Position numbers and translations under genes: made by a program. This document shows, one piece after another, positions 8,276 through 17,325 of a stretch of 64,000 bases of DNA. Each line of letters starts with the position of its first letter. Positions within the stretch are counted from its first letter, which is position 1. The notes beneath the pieces are model-generated. The model saw only the letters and a program-made list of their open reading frames with translations. It was not told the DNA's origin and did no database searches. Source of the stretch: Fluviicoccus keumensis (GTDB lineage Bacteria > Pseudomonadota > Gammaproteobacteria > Pseudomonadales > Moraxellaceae); NCBI RefSeq assembly GCF_004217445.1, contig NZ_SHKX01000011.1, positions 151,526 to 215,525 on the forward strand. Direction: 5' to 3'.

Positions 8276-9385
8276 ATGTGCAGGGCGACGCTGGTTGGCT
8301 ATCATGGCCGCAGGAATCTGGGGGATGATCTTTTTCTTCGCTTGGGATGCCGTTTTTTGAAGGGGCGCGGAGTAAAGGATGTCTTTGTGGCTGGCGATTA
8401 CCGCCATGTTCCTCCAATGCTGGAAGGATTGACTCTGCATGCATTCGAGAACCGGGCATGGTTTGCACGGGTTGTTTGGCTGCAGATTTTTATTTATGCG
8501 CTCCGTTCCAGGGTTGTTCTGTTTTGCGCCGGTTCAATCTTTACAATTCAGCCATTTTTTATGGCTTATGTTTTAATGCTTTTTGTAAAAATTTTGCGAC
8601 CCAAAGTCCGACTGATTGCCATAGGTGTCTCAATTGGCCCAATCAGATCGTCTTTTGATGCGCGTTGGTGCGGACGTCTTCTTGGTTTGTTTGATGAGAT
8701 TGTTGTCAGGGATGCCGAGTCGGCTAACGTTATTAGGGAAATTTCACCTAATGTTTTATTTAAGGTTGCTAATGACTTGGCATTAACATTTGATCCGGTC
8801 CAGAATGACTTCAAGAAGAAGAAAACCACGAAGATTGGGGTGAGCCTGAATGCAAATGTTGTAGGAAGGCGAAATGGTGCAGCGGTCGATGAGGTTATTA
8901 TTGAAGCGTTGTCAGATCTGAAGACAAGAAATGAGGGCCTGGAGGTTGGCCTGCTTGTTGTTTGCTCTGATGACCATGATGGTGACCTGAGTGTTGCGGA
9001 TGATTTGCAGATAAGGTTATCACAGAAAGGGTTACGCTCATCATTGGTTGTTTATAATGGTAAGAATCTTGATGATTATATCTCTGGCCTTCGTGGTTTC
9101 GACGCCATACTGACGAGTCGCATGCATACTGGAATCTTGGCGATGATGGTTGGTGTTCCGGTAATGCAGGTTATTTATGCAGTCAAGATTAGTGAGTTTT
9201 TTATGGCGTGCGATTTGGGTGAAGATTATTTGGCTGAGCCTTTATCGCTGAGTGTTAAAGACGTTTCAGACTTTTTTGAGGCAGCGCTTTCTGGTGGGAT
9301 CGCCGAGTTGGCGGCTGCCAGACGTGCGAAATTAATGGCATGTGGGGCCAGAACACAAGATGTTCTGAATGCCATTTCTTTTTGA
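8276..9385 (+). CDS. Polysaccharide pyruvyltransferase family protein
   Basis: The 369-residue protein has the family N-terminal motif GYHGRRNLGDD near residues 8-18 and the C-terminal block SRMHTGILAMMVGVPVM, both typical of PF04230 (CsaB/WcaK/AmsJ). Members move a pyruvyl group from phosphoenolpyruvate onto a sugar as a ketal, giving the polymer a negative charge. Some family members act in other transfer steps, so the exact reaction is not certain. The ATG at 8276 is chosen over the GTG just before it; a weak AGGG lies about nine bases upstream. It is the first gene of the plus-strand operon, 19 bp before the Wzy-like gene. Confidence 0.8.
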   Translation: MCRATLVGYHGRRNLGDDLFLRLGCRFLKGRGVKDVFVAGDYRHVPPMLEGLTLHAFENRAWFARVVWLQIFIYALRSRVVLFCAGSIFTIQPFFMAYVLMLFVKILRPKVRLIAIGVSIGPIRSSFDARWCGRLLGLFDEIVVRDAESANVIREISPNVLFKVANDLALTFDPVQNDFKKKKTTKIGVSLNANVVGRRNGAAVDEVIIEALSDLKTRNEGLEVGLLVVCSDDHDGDLSVADDLQIRLSQKGLRSSLVVYNGKNLDDYISGLRGFDAILTSRMHTGILAMMVGVPVMQVIYAVKISEFFMACDLGEDYLAEPLSLSVKDVSDFFEAALSGGIAELAAARRAKLMACGARTQDVLNAISF

Positions 9386-9404
9386 GTGGGAGGCGCGTTG
9401 ACTT

Positions 9405-10826
9405 ATGGATGGTGTCATTAGGTTTTTGTGGTTAATGGGTGTTGTTATTATGGCTGTTTCATCCGTCGCTGTCGTTTTTGCCGGCGGTGTAAGGCTTGAT
9501 ATTGGCTTGGCTGTAGTTCTTGTTTCTGCTGTATTGCTGATTGTGAATAGACTGGGCTTATGGTTTTGTCGTGATGATGATCTGTTCGGGATAGTTTTTT
9601 CGACGATAGCCCTGTATTTTTGGCTTGGGTATGTGGCAAAGATGGCCTTTTTTCTGTACAACCCAGATGCATCATGGATTAGGGCTGTTTCTTTTTTGCC
9701 TTTAGTGGATCCTGAGGATTATGCTTTGGCCTTTCTTGGTGTCGCTCCGGGCCTTATTGCTCTGTTGTTTGGAATGATGCTGCCCGTTATAAGCTTTAAA
9801 GCAAGTAGAAAGGTAGTTAATGCACCGATGGGGAATTGGGCGTTGGTTTTGTTGCTGCTTGTTGTAGGGTTGAAGTTCTTTCTTCAAATATACTTTGACG
9901 TGGCCAAACCAGGCTTAAAACCTGTGGAAATTCCCCTGCCGTTTGTCAATGGAATACTTGCTTTCGTTGTTGGGTTCTTTCTTGTTGCGTTGGTGAATAT
10001 TTATGTTTTTCATGTTATGAGTGTTGATCATAATGGTAGAAAATTTGGTGCGATATTGGCCGTGCTATTGTTAGTGATTTCGGATGTTTGGGTTGGTTAT
10101 AAACAGGCTTTGATGTTCCAAATGGTGGTTCTTTTTTACTTTTTCGGGTTTCATAAGAGGTATTATTCAAGGGATGTAAATCTGCGGATTTATATCTTTG
10201 GTGGAGTCGCTGTTGTCATGGGGCTAGTGCTTTATAAATATGTCAATGATTATAGATATGCGTTGTTGCGTGGAGAAGATGTTTCGATGGCTGTGCAGAG
10301 TGCTATTAATGCCAGTGTTGTTATTGATGAAAAGGATGGCGGTATGGTTAGCCTCCTAAATAGAATCAATGGTGTTGATAATTTTTTGGCAAGTAATCTG
10401 ATAAGTCAATACCAAAGTTTTCCGATTACTGCTGTCTTTGACGAGACGTTGGGACAATTGTTTAATAACGTTCTTTATAGTGGTGAAGATGTTAATACGC
10501 AGTTTGGTCTAACTCAATTTGGAGCCCTCTATGCCATTGGTGGAACAACAATGATGGTGCTAGGCGCATTTGTATTGGGTCTCTTTTTGCAGTTTTTGGC
10601 TAAGTTTATTACTCATGTTGTGTTCGCCAGGTCGAGTTGGGCTTATGCGATTGCACCATCACTGGCGTTATGGATGATGAAGGTCTTGTTTGCAGGTGGG
10701 GTATTGTTGCTGTACCTCAAAGAGATTAGTCTTTCTGTGTTTTTGCTGTTTGCGCTCTATGCTCTGTTTGGGCGAGCCAAGCCTGTAAGAAAAGGGATAA
10801 TGCATACGAATGGAGGTGCGGCATGA
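9405..10826 (+). CDS. Multispanning membrane protein, probable Wzy-type polysaccharide polymerase
   Basis: The 473-residue protein is very hydrophobic, with roughly 12 membrane segments and a larger polar loop around residues 275-375 (RGEDVSMAVQSAINASV and following), the topology of O-antigen/oligosaccharide repeat-unit polymerases. Such proteins polymerise flipped repeat units on the periplasmic face. Wzy sequences are poorly conserved and no diagnostic motif was found, so the call rests on topology and on being the only polymerase candidate in a locus that has a flippase. GGAGG lies about 12 bases before the ATG. The 3' end overlaps the next gene by 4 bp. Confidence 0.65.
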   Translation: MDGVIRFLWLMGVVIMAVSSVAVVFAGGVRLDIGLAVVLVSAVLLIVNRLGLWFCRDDDLFGIVFSTIALYFWLGYVAKMAFFLYNPDASWIRAVSFLPLVDPEDYALAFLGVAPGLIALLFGMMLPVISFKASRKVVNAPMGNWALVLLLLVVGLKFFLQIYFDVAKPGLKPVEIPLPFVNGILAFVVGFFLVALVNIYVFHVMSVDHNGRKFGAILAVLLLVISDVWVGYKQALMFQMVVLFYFFGFHKRYYSRDVNLRIYIFGGVAVVMGLVLYKYVNDYRYALLRGEDVSMAVQSAINASVVIDEKDGGMVSLLNRINGVDNFLASNLISQYQSFPITAVFDETLGQLFNNVLYSGEDVNTQFGLTQFGALYAIGGTTMMVLGAFVLGLFLQFLAKFITHVVFARSSWAYAIAPSLALWMMKVLFAGGVLLLYLKEISLSVFLLFALYALFGRAKPVRKGIMHTNGGAA

Positions 10827-11989
10827 AGATTTTGCATGTAACTGAGGATTTTTCTCCTGAAAACGCCGGTATGACAACGGCGGTCTTGCAGATGACAAAG
10901 CTTGGGGCCGGGTTGCCTGGTGCATCATTCGTGGTTGTTGCGGTCGGAAGTCGCGCGGTTCCAGTATCTGATGAGGTAAGAGTGCGTTTGTGTCCAAATT
11001 CGTCGGGTGTTCTGGGCGGATGGCGTTACTCCCCTGACCTTGAGGATGTTTTGCGAGAGGAAATTCCAAATAATGATGTGGTGCACATTCATGGTCTTTG
11101 GATGTATCCCCAGTGGAAGGCTTTGAGGCTTGCCGCTGAATATGAAAAACCAGTGATTATTACGCCTCATAACATGTTGGGCGGATGGGTGTGGGAGCAG
11201 GGTGGATTTCTTAAAAAGCTTAAGAAGAGCTTGTATTGGTCACTTGTGGTTTCGCCGGCTTTGGGTAGACACGGACTTGTTCATGTTTTGTCAGAGATTG
11301 AGGCTAAGAATGCAAGACCCTTTTTTGGGAGTATGCCTTTTTATGTAGCTCCGAACGGTGTCGATGTGAATGGAGTTGTGTCCGCGCATTCGGCATTAGG
11401 TGATACTCAGGATTTGCCTGAAAGGTTTTTGGCATTTCTGGGGAGGTTGCACCCTGTAAAGGGAGTGGAACTAATTGTGGAGGCCATGGGCTTGTTGTCT
11501 GTTCATGAAAGAATCCCTGTGCTCTTGATTGGTCCGGAAGAGAGTGAGCAATATGTTTTACAGCTAAAGAGCCTGGTGAAAGAGTTGGGGCTTGAAGATT
11601 TTATTCGGTTTATAGGTCCGGTTTTTGGCAATCGCAAGTACGAGATACTTGGTAAAGCAATCGCCCTTGTTGCTCCTTCGCATTCTGAAGGAATAAGCAT
11701 GGCGGCTTTGGAGGCTATGTCTTGCAGCACCCCCGTGATCACAACGCTCGCTTCTGGAATTGATGATATTGAAAAAGGCGGTGGTGTTTTGGTTGACACA
11801 AATCCGGCTTCACTGGCTAAAGTGCTTGCGCAGATTGTGTCTTGGACAGAGTCGGATATTCTTGAGCGGCGATCACGGGCCTTGGAGTTTGTGCGACGCG
11901 GGTTTGATGTTGCGCCGGTTGGTCGTCGTTACAGTGAAATGTACAAGCATGCCTTGGAAATGTCCTGTGCCAAGCCTTCAGAAGGATGA
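10823..11989 (+). CDS. Glycosyltransferase family 4
   Basis: The 388-residue GT-B enzyme starts with MKILHVTEDFSPENAGMTTAV (acceptor side). It then has the hinge and donor motif FLAFLGRLHPVKGVELIVEAM near residue 200, and HSEGISMAALEAMSCSTPVI near residue 290, where the E-x7-E nucleotide-sugar motif of GT4 lies. It should add one sugar to the lipid-linked repeat unit at the cytoplasmic face. The linkage and donor are unknown. It overlaps the polymerase gene by ATGA and is followed after 3 bp by the WbuB-like gene, so it sits inside a tightly coupled operon. Confidence 0.85.
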   Translation: MKILHVTEDFSPENAGMTTAVLQMTKLGAGLPGASFVVVAVGSRAVPVSDEVRVRLCPNSSGVLGGWRYSPDLEDVLREEIPNNDVVHIHGLWMYPQWKALRLAAEYEKPVIITPHNMLGGWVWEQGGFLKKLKKSLYWSLVVSPALGRHGLVHVLSEIEAKNARPFFGSMPFYVAPNGVDVNGVVSAHSALGDTQDLPERFLAFLGRLHPVKGVELIVEAMGLLSVHERIPVLLIGPEESEQYVLQLKSLVKELGLEDFIRFIGPVFGNRKYEILGKAIALVAPSHSEGISMAALEAMSCSTPVITTLASGIDDIEKGGGVLVDTNPASLAKVLAQIVSWTESDILERRSRALEFVRRGFDVAPVGRRYSEMYKHALEMSCAKPSEG

Positions 11990-11992
11990 AGT

Positions 11993-13237
11993 ATGAAGAT
12001 CTTGATAGTTAGCCAATATTTTTGGCCTGAAACCTTCATCATTAACCAATTGGCCATCCACTTGGCGGATCAGGGGGCTCAGGTTGATGTTTTTACCGGA
12101 AAGCCTAACTATCCGGCTGGTAAAATATTTGAAGGTTATCAGTCGTCCGGCGTCCTTAATGAGGTATACGCTGGTAAAGTTAATGTATATCGAGCGCCGT
12201 TGCGGCCACGTTTCAGTGGTAGAGCGAAGGATCTTTTGCTGAATTATTTGTCATTCGTAGTTTCCGGATTAAGGTATTTCCCTGGTTTTGCTCGGGGCAA
12301 AGAATATGACTTTATATTTGTGTTTGCTACATCTCCAATTACTGCCGTAATTCCGGCAATTCCATTGAAGTACAAGTGTAATTCATCTTTGGTTGTATGG
12401 GTTCAGGATCTTTGGCCGGAAAGTCTATCTGCTACCGGATTTATTAAAAATAGGGTTGCCCTTTGGCTTGTTGGCTTAATGGTTAGGGCTATTTATTTCT
12501 TTGCAGATATGATTTTGGTCCAGTCCAAGGCATTTGAGTCTCAAGTTGCCAAGTATGCGAGTTTGAATAAAGTTTCATACTATCCTAATTCAATCGATCC
12601 GCTATCAATGGCCAGTGAAACGAATGCGGCATTGCCGGATGATATTGAGCGTGTGCTTAGGGAAAGGTTTTGTCTGGTTTTCGCGGGTAACATTGGTCAT
12701 GCGCAAGCGGTTGGCGTCATTATTGCTGCAGCTAGGAAATTGATTGATTTGCCTGAAATTTGCTTTGTGTTGGTTGGTAGCGGGAGTATGTCTGAGTGGG
12801 TTCAATCGGAAGCGCGGAAGTATAACTTGAATAACGTGATTCTGGCTGGAAGGTATCCGATTGGTGTAATGTCCCGTTTTTATGATGGTGCGAAGGGTTT
12901 GTTGGTGACTTTGAAGAGTGATCCGGTCTTGGACTTGACTGTTCCAAGCAAGGTGCAAGCATATCTGGCATCCAGAAGGCCTATACTGGGGGCGCTGAAT
13001 GGTGAGGGAGCCAGGGTTATTGTCGAGTCGGGTGGCGGCTTGGTTGCCCCGGCAGATGATCCTGAAGCTTTCGTGAGGAGTATTCGAGCCTTCTATGCGA
13101 TGAGTGACGAGGAGCGCGATGCGATGGGGGCAGCTGGGCATCGCTACTTTGAAAATAATTTTGATATGAAACAACAGGTTGAAAAACTTGTTGAGTTATT
13201 TAAAGTTGGGCTTGATGAAGGGAGAAACTTGTCATGA
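11993..13237 (+). CDS. WbuB-like glycosyltransferase family 4, probable L-FucNAc transferase
   Basis: The 414-residue protein opens with MKILIVSQYFWPETFIINQLA and carries VFTGKPNYPAGKIFEGY, WVQDLWPESLSATGF and VPSKVQAYLASRRPILGAL, the motif set of WbuB-type GT4 enzymes that use UDP-N-acetyl-L-fucosamine in several O antigens (for example E. coli O26). The three genes that make this donor, fnlB-fnlA-fnlC, lie directly downstream, and the 3' end overlaps fnlB by 4 bp. That linkage supports the donor assignment, which remains inference. Confidence 0.82.
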   Translation: MKILIVSQYFWPETFIINQLAIHLADQGAQVDVFTGKPNYPAGKIFEGYQSSGVLNEVYAGKVNVYRAPLRPRFSGRAKDLLLNYLSFVVSGLRYFPGFARGKEYDFIFVFATSPITAVIPAIPLKYKCNSSLVVWVQDLWPESLSATGFIKNRVALWLVGLMVRAIYFFADMILVQSKAFESQVAKYASLNKVSYYPNSIDPLSMASETNAALPDDIERVLRERFCLVFAGNIGHAQAVGVIIAAARKLIDLPEICFVLVGSGSMSEWVQSEARKYNLNNVILAGRYPIGVMSRFYDGAKGLLVTLKSDPVLDLTVPSKVQAYLASRRPILGALNGEGARVIVESGGGLVAPADDPEAFVRSIRAFYAMSDEERDAMGAAGHRYFENNFDMKQQVEKLVELFKVGLDEGRNLS

Positions 13238-14091
13238 AGGTTTTGGTTTTGGGTGTAACGGGAATGCTGGGTAGTGCTGTCTTCAACGTTTTTAATCGTG
13301 ATGATGCCTATGATACCTGGGGAACTTTAAGGGGAGCTGTTGGTCGCGGATCCTTTCCCAAGGACTGTCAGGACCGTTTGATAAGTAACGTGGATGTTCT
13401 TGATGGCGATGTGCTTATAAGCCTTCTGGGACGAGTTAAGCCGGATGTGGTGATCAACTGTGTTGGTTTGATCAAACAATTGTCAGATGCAAAAAATCCA
13501 TTGGTGGCTCTGCCTCTGAATACATTGTTGCCTCATCGTTTGGCCGGACTTTGCAAGTTGTTAGGCGCTCGCTTGGTGCATATAAGTACAGATTGTGTTT
13601 TTACCGGCCGGAAAGGGCTATACACAGAGAGTGACATTTCTGATGCTGAAGATCTGTATGGCAAATCCAAATTCATGGGTGAGCTTCATGATGAAAGCCA
13701 TGCTATCACTCTTCGCACATCGATTATCGGTCATGAACTCAACTCTAATGTGGCTTTGATCGATTGGTTTTTGTCTCAGGACAAGCCAGTTAAGGGATAT
13801 ACCCGCGCTATTTTTTCCGGGTTGCCGACGGTTGAGTTGGCAAGAGTAATAAAGGACTATGTGATGCCTAATAAGGATTTGTGTGGTTTGTATCATGTTT
13901 CTGCCGCCCCGATTGATAAATTTACCTTGCTTTCTCTTGTGGCTAAGCAATATGGCAAGGTTATTGATATCGCTCCTGACGGTATGGTTTCGATTGATAG
14001 ATCGCTGAATTCCGAAAGGTTTCGTGCGGCTACTGGCTATGTTGCTCCCGAGTGGAGTGAACTGATTCGTCGTATGCATCAGTACAGATAA
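13234..14091 (+). CDS. fnlB: UDP-2-acetamido-2,6-dideoxy-hexulose reductase (FnlB, RmlD-like SDR)
   Basis: The 285-residue short-chain reductase has an NAD(P)-binding GVTGMLG near residues 7-13, a substrate-side serine/threonine run (LVHISTDCVFTG) and the YxxxK pair in YGKSK. In the L-FucNAc pathway FnlB reduces the 4-keto intermediate made by FnlA before FnlC epimerises C2. This is the short RmlD-like form, without the C-terminal cupin seen in CapF. It lies between the WbuB-like gene (4-bp overlap) and fnlA. Confidence 0.82.
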   Translation: MKVLVLGVTGMLGSAVFNVFNRDDAYDTWGTLRGAVGRGSFPKDCQDRLISNVDVLDGDVLISLLGRVKPDVVINCVGLIKQLSDAKNPLVALPLNTLLPHRLAGLCKLLGARLVHISTDCVFTGRKGLYTESDISDAEDLYGKSKFMGELHDESHAITLRTSIIGHELNSNVALIDWFLSQDKPVKGYTRAIFSGLPTVELARVIKDYVMPNKDLCGLYHVSAAPIDKFTLLSLVAKQYGKVIDIAPDGMVSIDRSLNSERFRAATGYVAPEWSELIRRMHQYR

Positions 14092-14103
14092 GGAGAACTG
14101 ATC

Positions 14104-15114
14104 ATGTTTGATAATGCGGTATTGATGATTACCGGGGGCACGGGCTCATTTGGGAATACTGTATTGAAGCGATTTTTGGATTCCCCTGTTAAGGAAATTC
14201 GAGTCTTTAGTCGAGACGAAAAGAAACAGGAGGATATGCGGATCGCCCTCGCGAATGACAAGGTCAAGTTTTACATTGGTGACGTAAGGGACTATGACAG
14301 TGTTGCTCAAGCCATGGTTGGTGTCGACTGCGTTTTTCATGCCGCAGCATTGAAGCAGGTACCTTCCTGTGAATTCTATCCTATGGAAGCGGTTAAGACC
14401 AACGTGATTGGCACTGAGAATGTTTTGAATGCTGCTATCGCAAATGGAGTTAAACGGGTAGTTGTTCTTAGTACAGATAAGGCAGTTTATCCGATTAATG
14501 CCATGGGTATATCAAAGGCGATGGCGGAGAAGCTGGTAGTTGCAAAGTCCCGCGCTATACCAAATGGAAGGACGGTGATCTGCGCTACTCGATACGGGAA
14601 TGTCATGGCCTCCCGTGGATCTGTTATCCCATTGTTTATATCACAATTGAAGAATGGGGAACCCTTGTCAGTCACTGATCCGAACATGACTCGCTTCCTG
14701 ATGTCTCTAGAGGACTCCGTAGATCTTGTTCTCCATGCCTTCGAACATGGTCAGCAGGGTGATATCTTTATTCAAAAGGCACCTGCTTCGACAGTAGAGG
14801 ATCTTGCTGTAGCCTTAAAGCAACTTTTCAACGCGAATAATCCTGTCAATATCATTGGCACTCGTCATGGGGAAAAGTTGTATGAATCATTAGTTTCCCG
14901 TGAGGAAATGGCAAAGGCAGAGGATATGGGTCGTTATTATCGGATACCTGCTGATAATCGCGATCTTAATTATCGCAAGTACTTTGTCGAGGGCGAGCAA
15001 AAAATATCCGATCTCGATGATTATACTTCTCACAATACGCAGCGGTTAAGTGTGGAGGGGATCAAAGAGTTGTTGCTGAAGCTCGAGTATGTAAGGGGTG
15101 AGTTAAATGCTTAA
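14104..15114 (+). CDS. fnlA: UDP-GlcNAc 4,6-dehydratase / 5-epimerase (FnlA/WbjB/CapE)
   Basis: The 336-residue extended SDR has the nucleotide-binding motif TGGTGSFGN near residues 10-18, then FSRDEKKQEDMR, HAAALKQVPSCE and TDKAVYPINAMGISKAMAE. These are signatures of the FnlA/FlaA1/CapE inverting dehydratases; the usual YxxxK tyrosine is replaced by Met in MGISK, as in that group. It starts UDP-L-FucNAc synthesis from UDP-GlcNAc. An AAGGAG Shine-Dalgarno lies eight bases before the ATG. The 3' end overlaps fnlC by 8 bp. Confidence 0.9.
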   Translation: MFDNAVLMITGGTGSFGNTVLKRFLDSPVKEIRVFSRDEKKQEDMRIALANDKVKFYIGDVRDYDSVAQAMVGVDCVFHAAALKQVPSCEFYPMEAVKTNVIGTENVLNAAIANGVKRVVVLSTDKAVYPINAMGISKAMAEKLVVAKSRAIPNGRTVICATRYGNVMASRGSVIPLFISQLKNGEPLSVTDPNMTRFLMSLEDSVDLVLHAFEHGQQGDIFIQKAPASTVEDLAVALKQLFNANNPVNIIGTRHGEKLYESLVSREEMAKAEDMGRYYRIPADNRDLNYRKYFVEGEQKISDLDDYTSHNTQRLSVEGIKELLLKLEYVRGELNA

Positions 15115-16234
15115 GGTCATGACTTTGGTGGGGACTCGTCCTGAGTTAATTAAGATGAGCCGTGTAATTGCCGAGATGGACAGGTATGTAAACCATATAT
15201 TGGTTCACTCTGGGCAAAATTACGATTATGAGCTTAATCAGGTTTTCTTTGATGATTTGGAGATCCGAAAGCCGGATTTTTTCCTTGGGGCTGGCGGGGA
15301 TACTGCTGCGAAGGCCATCTCTGACATTATATCTAAGGTTGATGACTTGCTCGAAGAGGTAAAGCCAGATGCATTACTGTTATATGGTGATACCAATACC
15401 TGTCTGGCAGTGATAGCGGCGAAACGCAGAAAAATCCCAGTTTTCCACATGGAAGCTGGTAATAGGTGCTTTGATCAGCGCGTACCTGAGGAGTTGAATC
15501 GCAAGGTTTTGGATCATCTCAGTGATATCAATCTGGTTTTGACTGAGCATGCCCGCAGGTACTTGATTGCAGAGGGAATTAGGCCTGAAACAATCATCAA
15601 GACAGGATCTCATATGGCTGAGGTTCTGGAGTACTACGGTCCCAAGATTGACGCCTCAAATATTCTGGAGCGACTGGGTCTGACACACGGAAAGTATTTT
15701 ATTGTCAGTACGCATCGGGAAGAGAATGTTGACTCTCCTCAGAATCTAGGCGACTTGCTCGACACCCTTAATGCTTTAGCTGAGTCTTATGGTATTCCAG
15801 TCATTGTTTCAACGCATCCGAGAACACGCAAGAGATTAGAAGATCTTGGTCGCGCGTTAGACAATCCGCTGATCAGCTTTGTTAAGCCCTTTGGTCTATT
15901 GGACTATATAAGGCTTCAAAAATCTGCTTTTTGTGTATTGTCAGATAGTGGGACAATTACGGAGGAGGCATCACTTCTTAACCTGCCAGCTATAACTCTT
16001 CGAAACGCCCATGAGCGTCCTGAGGGTATGGATGAAGGTACACTGATAATGAGTGGCCTGAAAAAAGAGCGAGTGCTTGAAGCCGTTGGAGTGGTTACAT
16101 CCCAGCACTCAGTTTCTCCAAGAAGAATTCCTGTTGTGGATGATTATCTTGGTGGGCCTGTTTCTGCACAAGTTGTTCGTGTTGTTTTAAGCTATGTTGA
16201 TTATATCAATCGAGTTGTATGGCGACATCCATAG
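15107..16234 (+). CDS. fnlC: UDP-GlcNAc/FucNAc C2-epimerase (FnlC/WbjD, WecB family)
   Basis: The 375-residue non-hydrolysing UDP-GlcNAc 2-epimerase family member starts VMTLVGTRPELIKMSRVIAE and carries HSGQNYDYELNQVFF, YGDTNTC, FHMEAGNRCFDQRVPEE and LSDSGTITEEASLLNLPA. In the L-FucNAc pathway it performs the final C2 epimerisation. It closes the variable part of the locus. Beyond it, base composition rises sharply towards the GC-rich core. Confidence 0.9.
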   Translation: MLKVMTLVGTRPELIKMSRVIAEMDRYVNHILVHSGQNYDYELNQVFFDDLEIRKPDFFLGAGGDTAAKAISDIISKVDDLLEEVKPDALLLYGDTNTCLAVIAAKRRKIPVFHMEAGNRCFDQRVPEELNRKVLDHLSDINLVLTEHARRYLIAEGIRPETIIKTGSHMAEVLEYYGPKIDASNILERLGLTHGKYFIVSTHREENVDSPQNLGDLLDTLNALAESYGIPVIVSTHPRTRKRLEDLGRALDNPLISFVKPFGLLDYIRLQKSAFCVLSDSGTITEEASLLNLPAITLRNAHERPEGMDEGTLIMSGLKKERVLEAVGVVTSQHSVSPRRIPVVDDYLGGPVSAQVVRVVLSYVDYINRVVWRHP

Positions 16235-16290
16235 CGTCTACGGCTCTTAGTCTTCGCCAACGGCTTGGAGCAGGTACAACACGATTCCAT

Positions 16291-16321
16291 CCCTCCAAAG
16301 AAGAGATAAAGCTTTGGAGGG
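16291..16321. terminator. Perfect 10-bp hairpin at the end of the variable polysaccharide region
   Basis: CCCTCCAAAG (16291-16300) pairs perfectly with CTTTGGAGGG (16312-16321) across an 11-base loop. It follows fnlC by 56 bp. No U-tract follows at once (a run of seven T lies at 16345-16351), so a rho-independent terminator is possible but not certain. Confidence 0.45.
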
Positions 16322-16460
16322 TTGTGAGGTTGTGAGTCCTGATGCTTTTTTTGTTGCGTGCTCCCTTTGAGTTCCAGATGGTTTTTTTTAATCATAAGAA
16401 CTTGTCGTCGGTATGCCGAAAAGGAAGTTTCACTTGTTTGGCTCAGATTGGGGTGGGGGT

Positions 16461-17312
16461 ATGGGTGTAAAAGTGGTGGTTATCCCCGTGGCGGGGCTGG
16501 GTACACGTTTTCTGCCGGCAACCAAGTCGGTTCCCAAGGAAATGTTGCCCGTGCTGGACAAGCCCTTGATCCAGTTGGCGGTTGAGGAGGCCTCTCGGGC
16601 CGGCATCAAGGAAATCGTTTTGGTGACCAATGCCGCCAAGCGGGCGATCGAAGATCATTTTGATGAAAACTTTGCGCTGGAACAGATGCTGGAGTCCCGG
16701 GGCAAACACGCTACGTTGAAACTGGTGCGGGAAACCTTGCCCGAAGGCATGACCGTTACGGTTGTGCGCCAGCGACAGGCATTGGGCCTGGGACATGCGG
16801 TGTTGTGCGCCCGGAGCGTGGTTGGCGACCGTCCTTTTGCCGTAATGTTGCCTGATGACTTCATTGACGATGTCGATGCCGGTTGTTTGGCGGACATGGT
16901 TGCCATTTATGCGCAAACCGGCGCCTGTTCACTGGCGGTGGAGGAGGTGCCACGCGCCAGTGCCGACAAGTACGGTGTGGTTTCACTGGATGCTGACGAC
17001 CGTATTTCCGCCATGGTGGAAAAGCCTGCGCCGGCCGATGCGCCCAGCACGCTGGCGGTTGTGGGAAGATATGTATTGCCTGCGGCTGTCTTTGAGGCAT
17101 TGGCCCAGGTGAAGCCCGGCGCGGGTGGCGAAATCCAGTTGACGGATGGCATTGCCGCCATTCTGGACCGTGTGCGCTTTGTGCCGCACCGCTTCAAGGG
17201 CGTGCGCTATGATTGCGGCAGCAAGCTGGGCTATCTCAAGGCGAACGTGATGCTGGGCCTGAGGGATGCCGAGGTTGGTCAGGACTTCAGCGCCTGGATT
17301 CACTCACTTTAA
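16461..17312 (+). CDS. galU: UTP-glucose-1-phosphate uridylyltransferase
   Basis: The 283-residue enzyme makes UDP-glucose from UTP and glucose-1-phosphate. It has the GalU signature PVAGLGTRFLPATKSVPKEM near residues 10-29, QRQALGLGHAVLCAR, LPDDFIDD and MVEKP. The ATG at 16461 is chosen because the purine-rich GGGGTGGGGG lies just before it and because GalU proteins start at this point; an in-frame ATG at 16413 would add 16 unrelated residues. It begins the GC-rich, conserved half of the polysaccharide locus and is followed after 13 bp by pgi. Confidence 0.95.
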   Translation: MGVKVVVIPVAGLGTRFLPATKSVPKEMLPVLDKPLIQLAVEEASRAGIKEIVLVTNAAKRAIEDHFDENFALEQMLESRGKHATLKLVRETLPEGMTVTVVRQRQALGLGHAVLCARSVVGDRPFAVMLPDDFIDDVDAGCLADMVAIYAQTGACSLAVEEVPRASADKYGVVSLDADDRISAMVEKPAPADAPSTLAVVGRYVLPAAVFEALAQVKPGAGGEIQLTDGIAAILDRVRFVPHRFKGVRYDCGSKLGYLKANVMLGLRDAEVGQDFSAWIHSL

Positions 17313-17325
17313 GACGGAACGTCGC

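Noticed and set aside
16413..16460. Longer galU start
   Set aside because: The added residues have no family match, and the ATG at 16461 has a strong purine-rich site before it.
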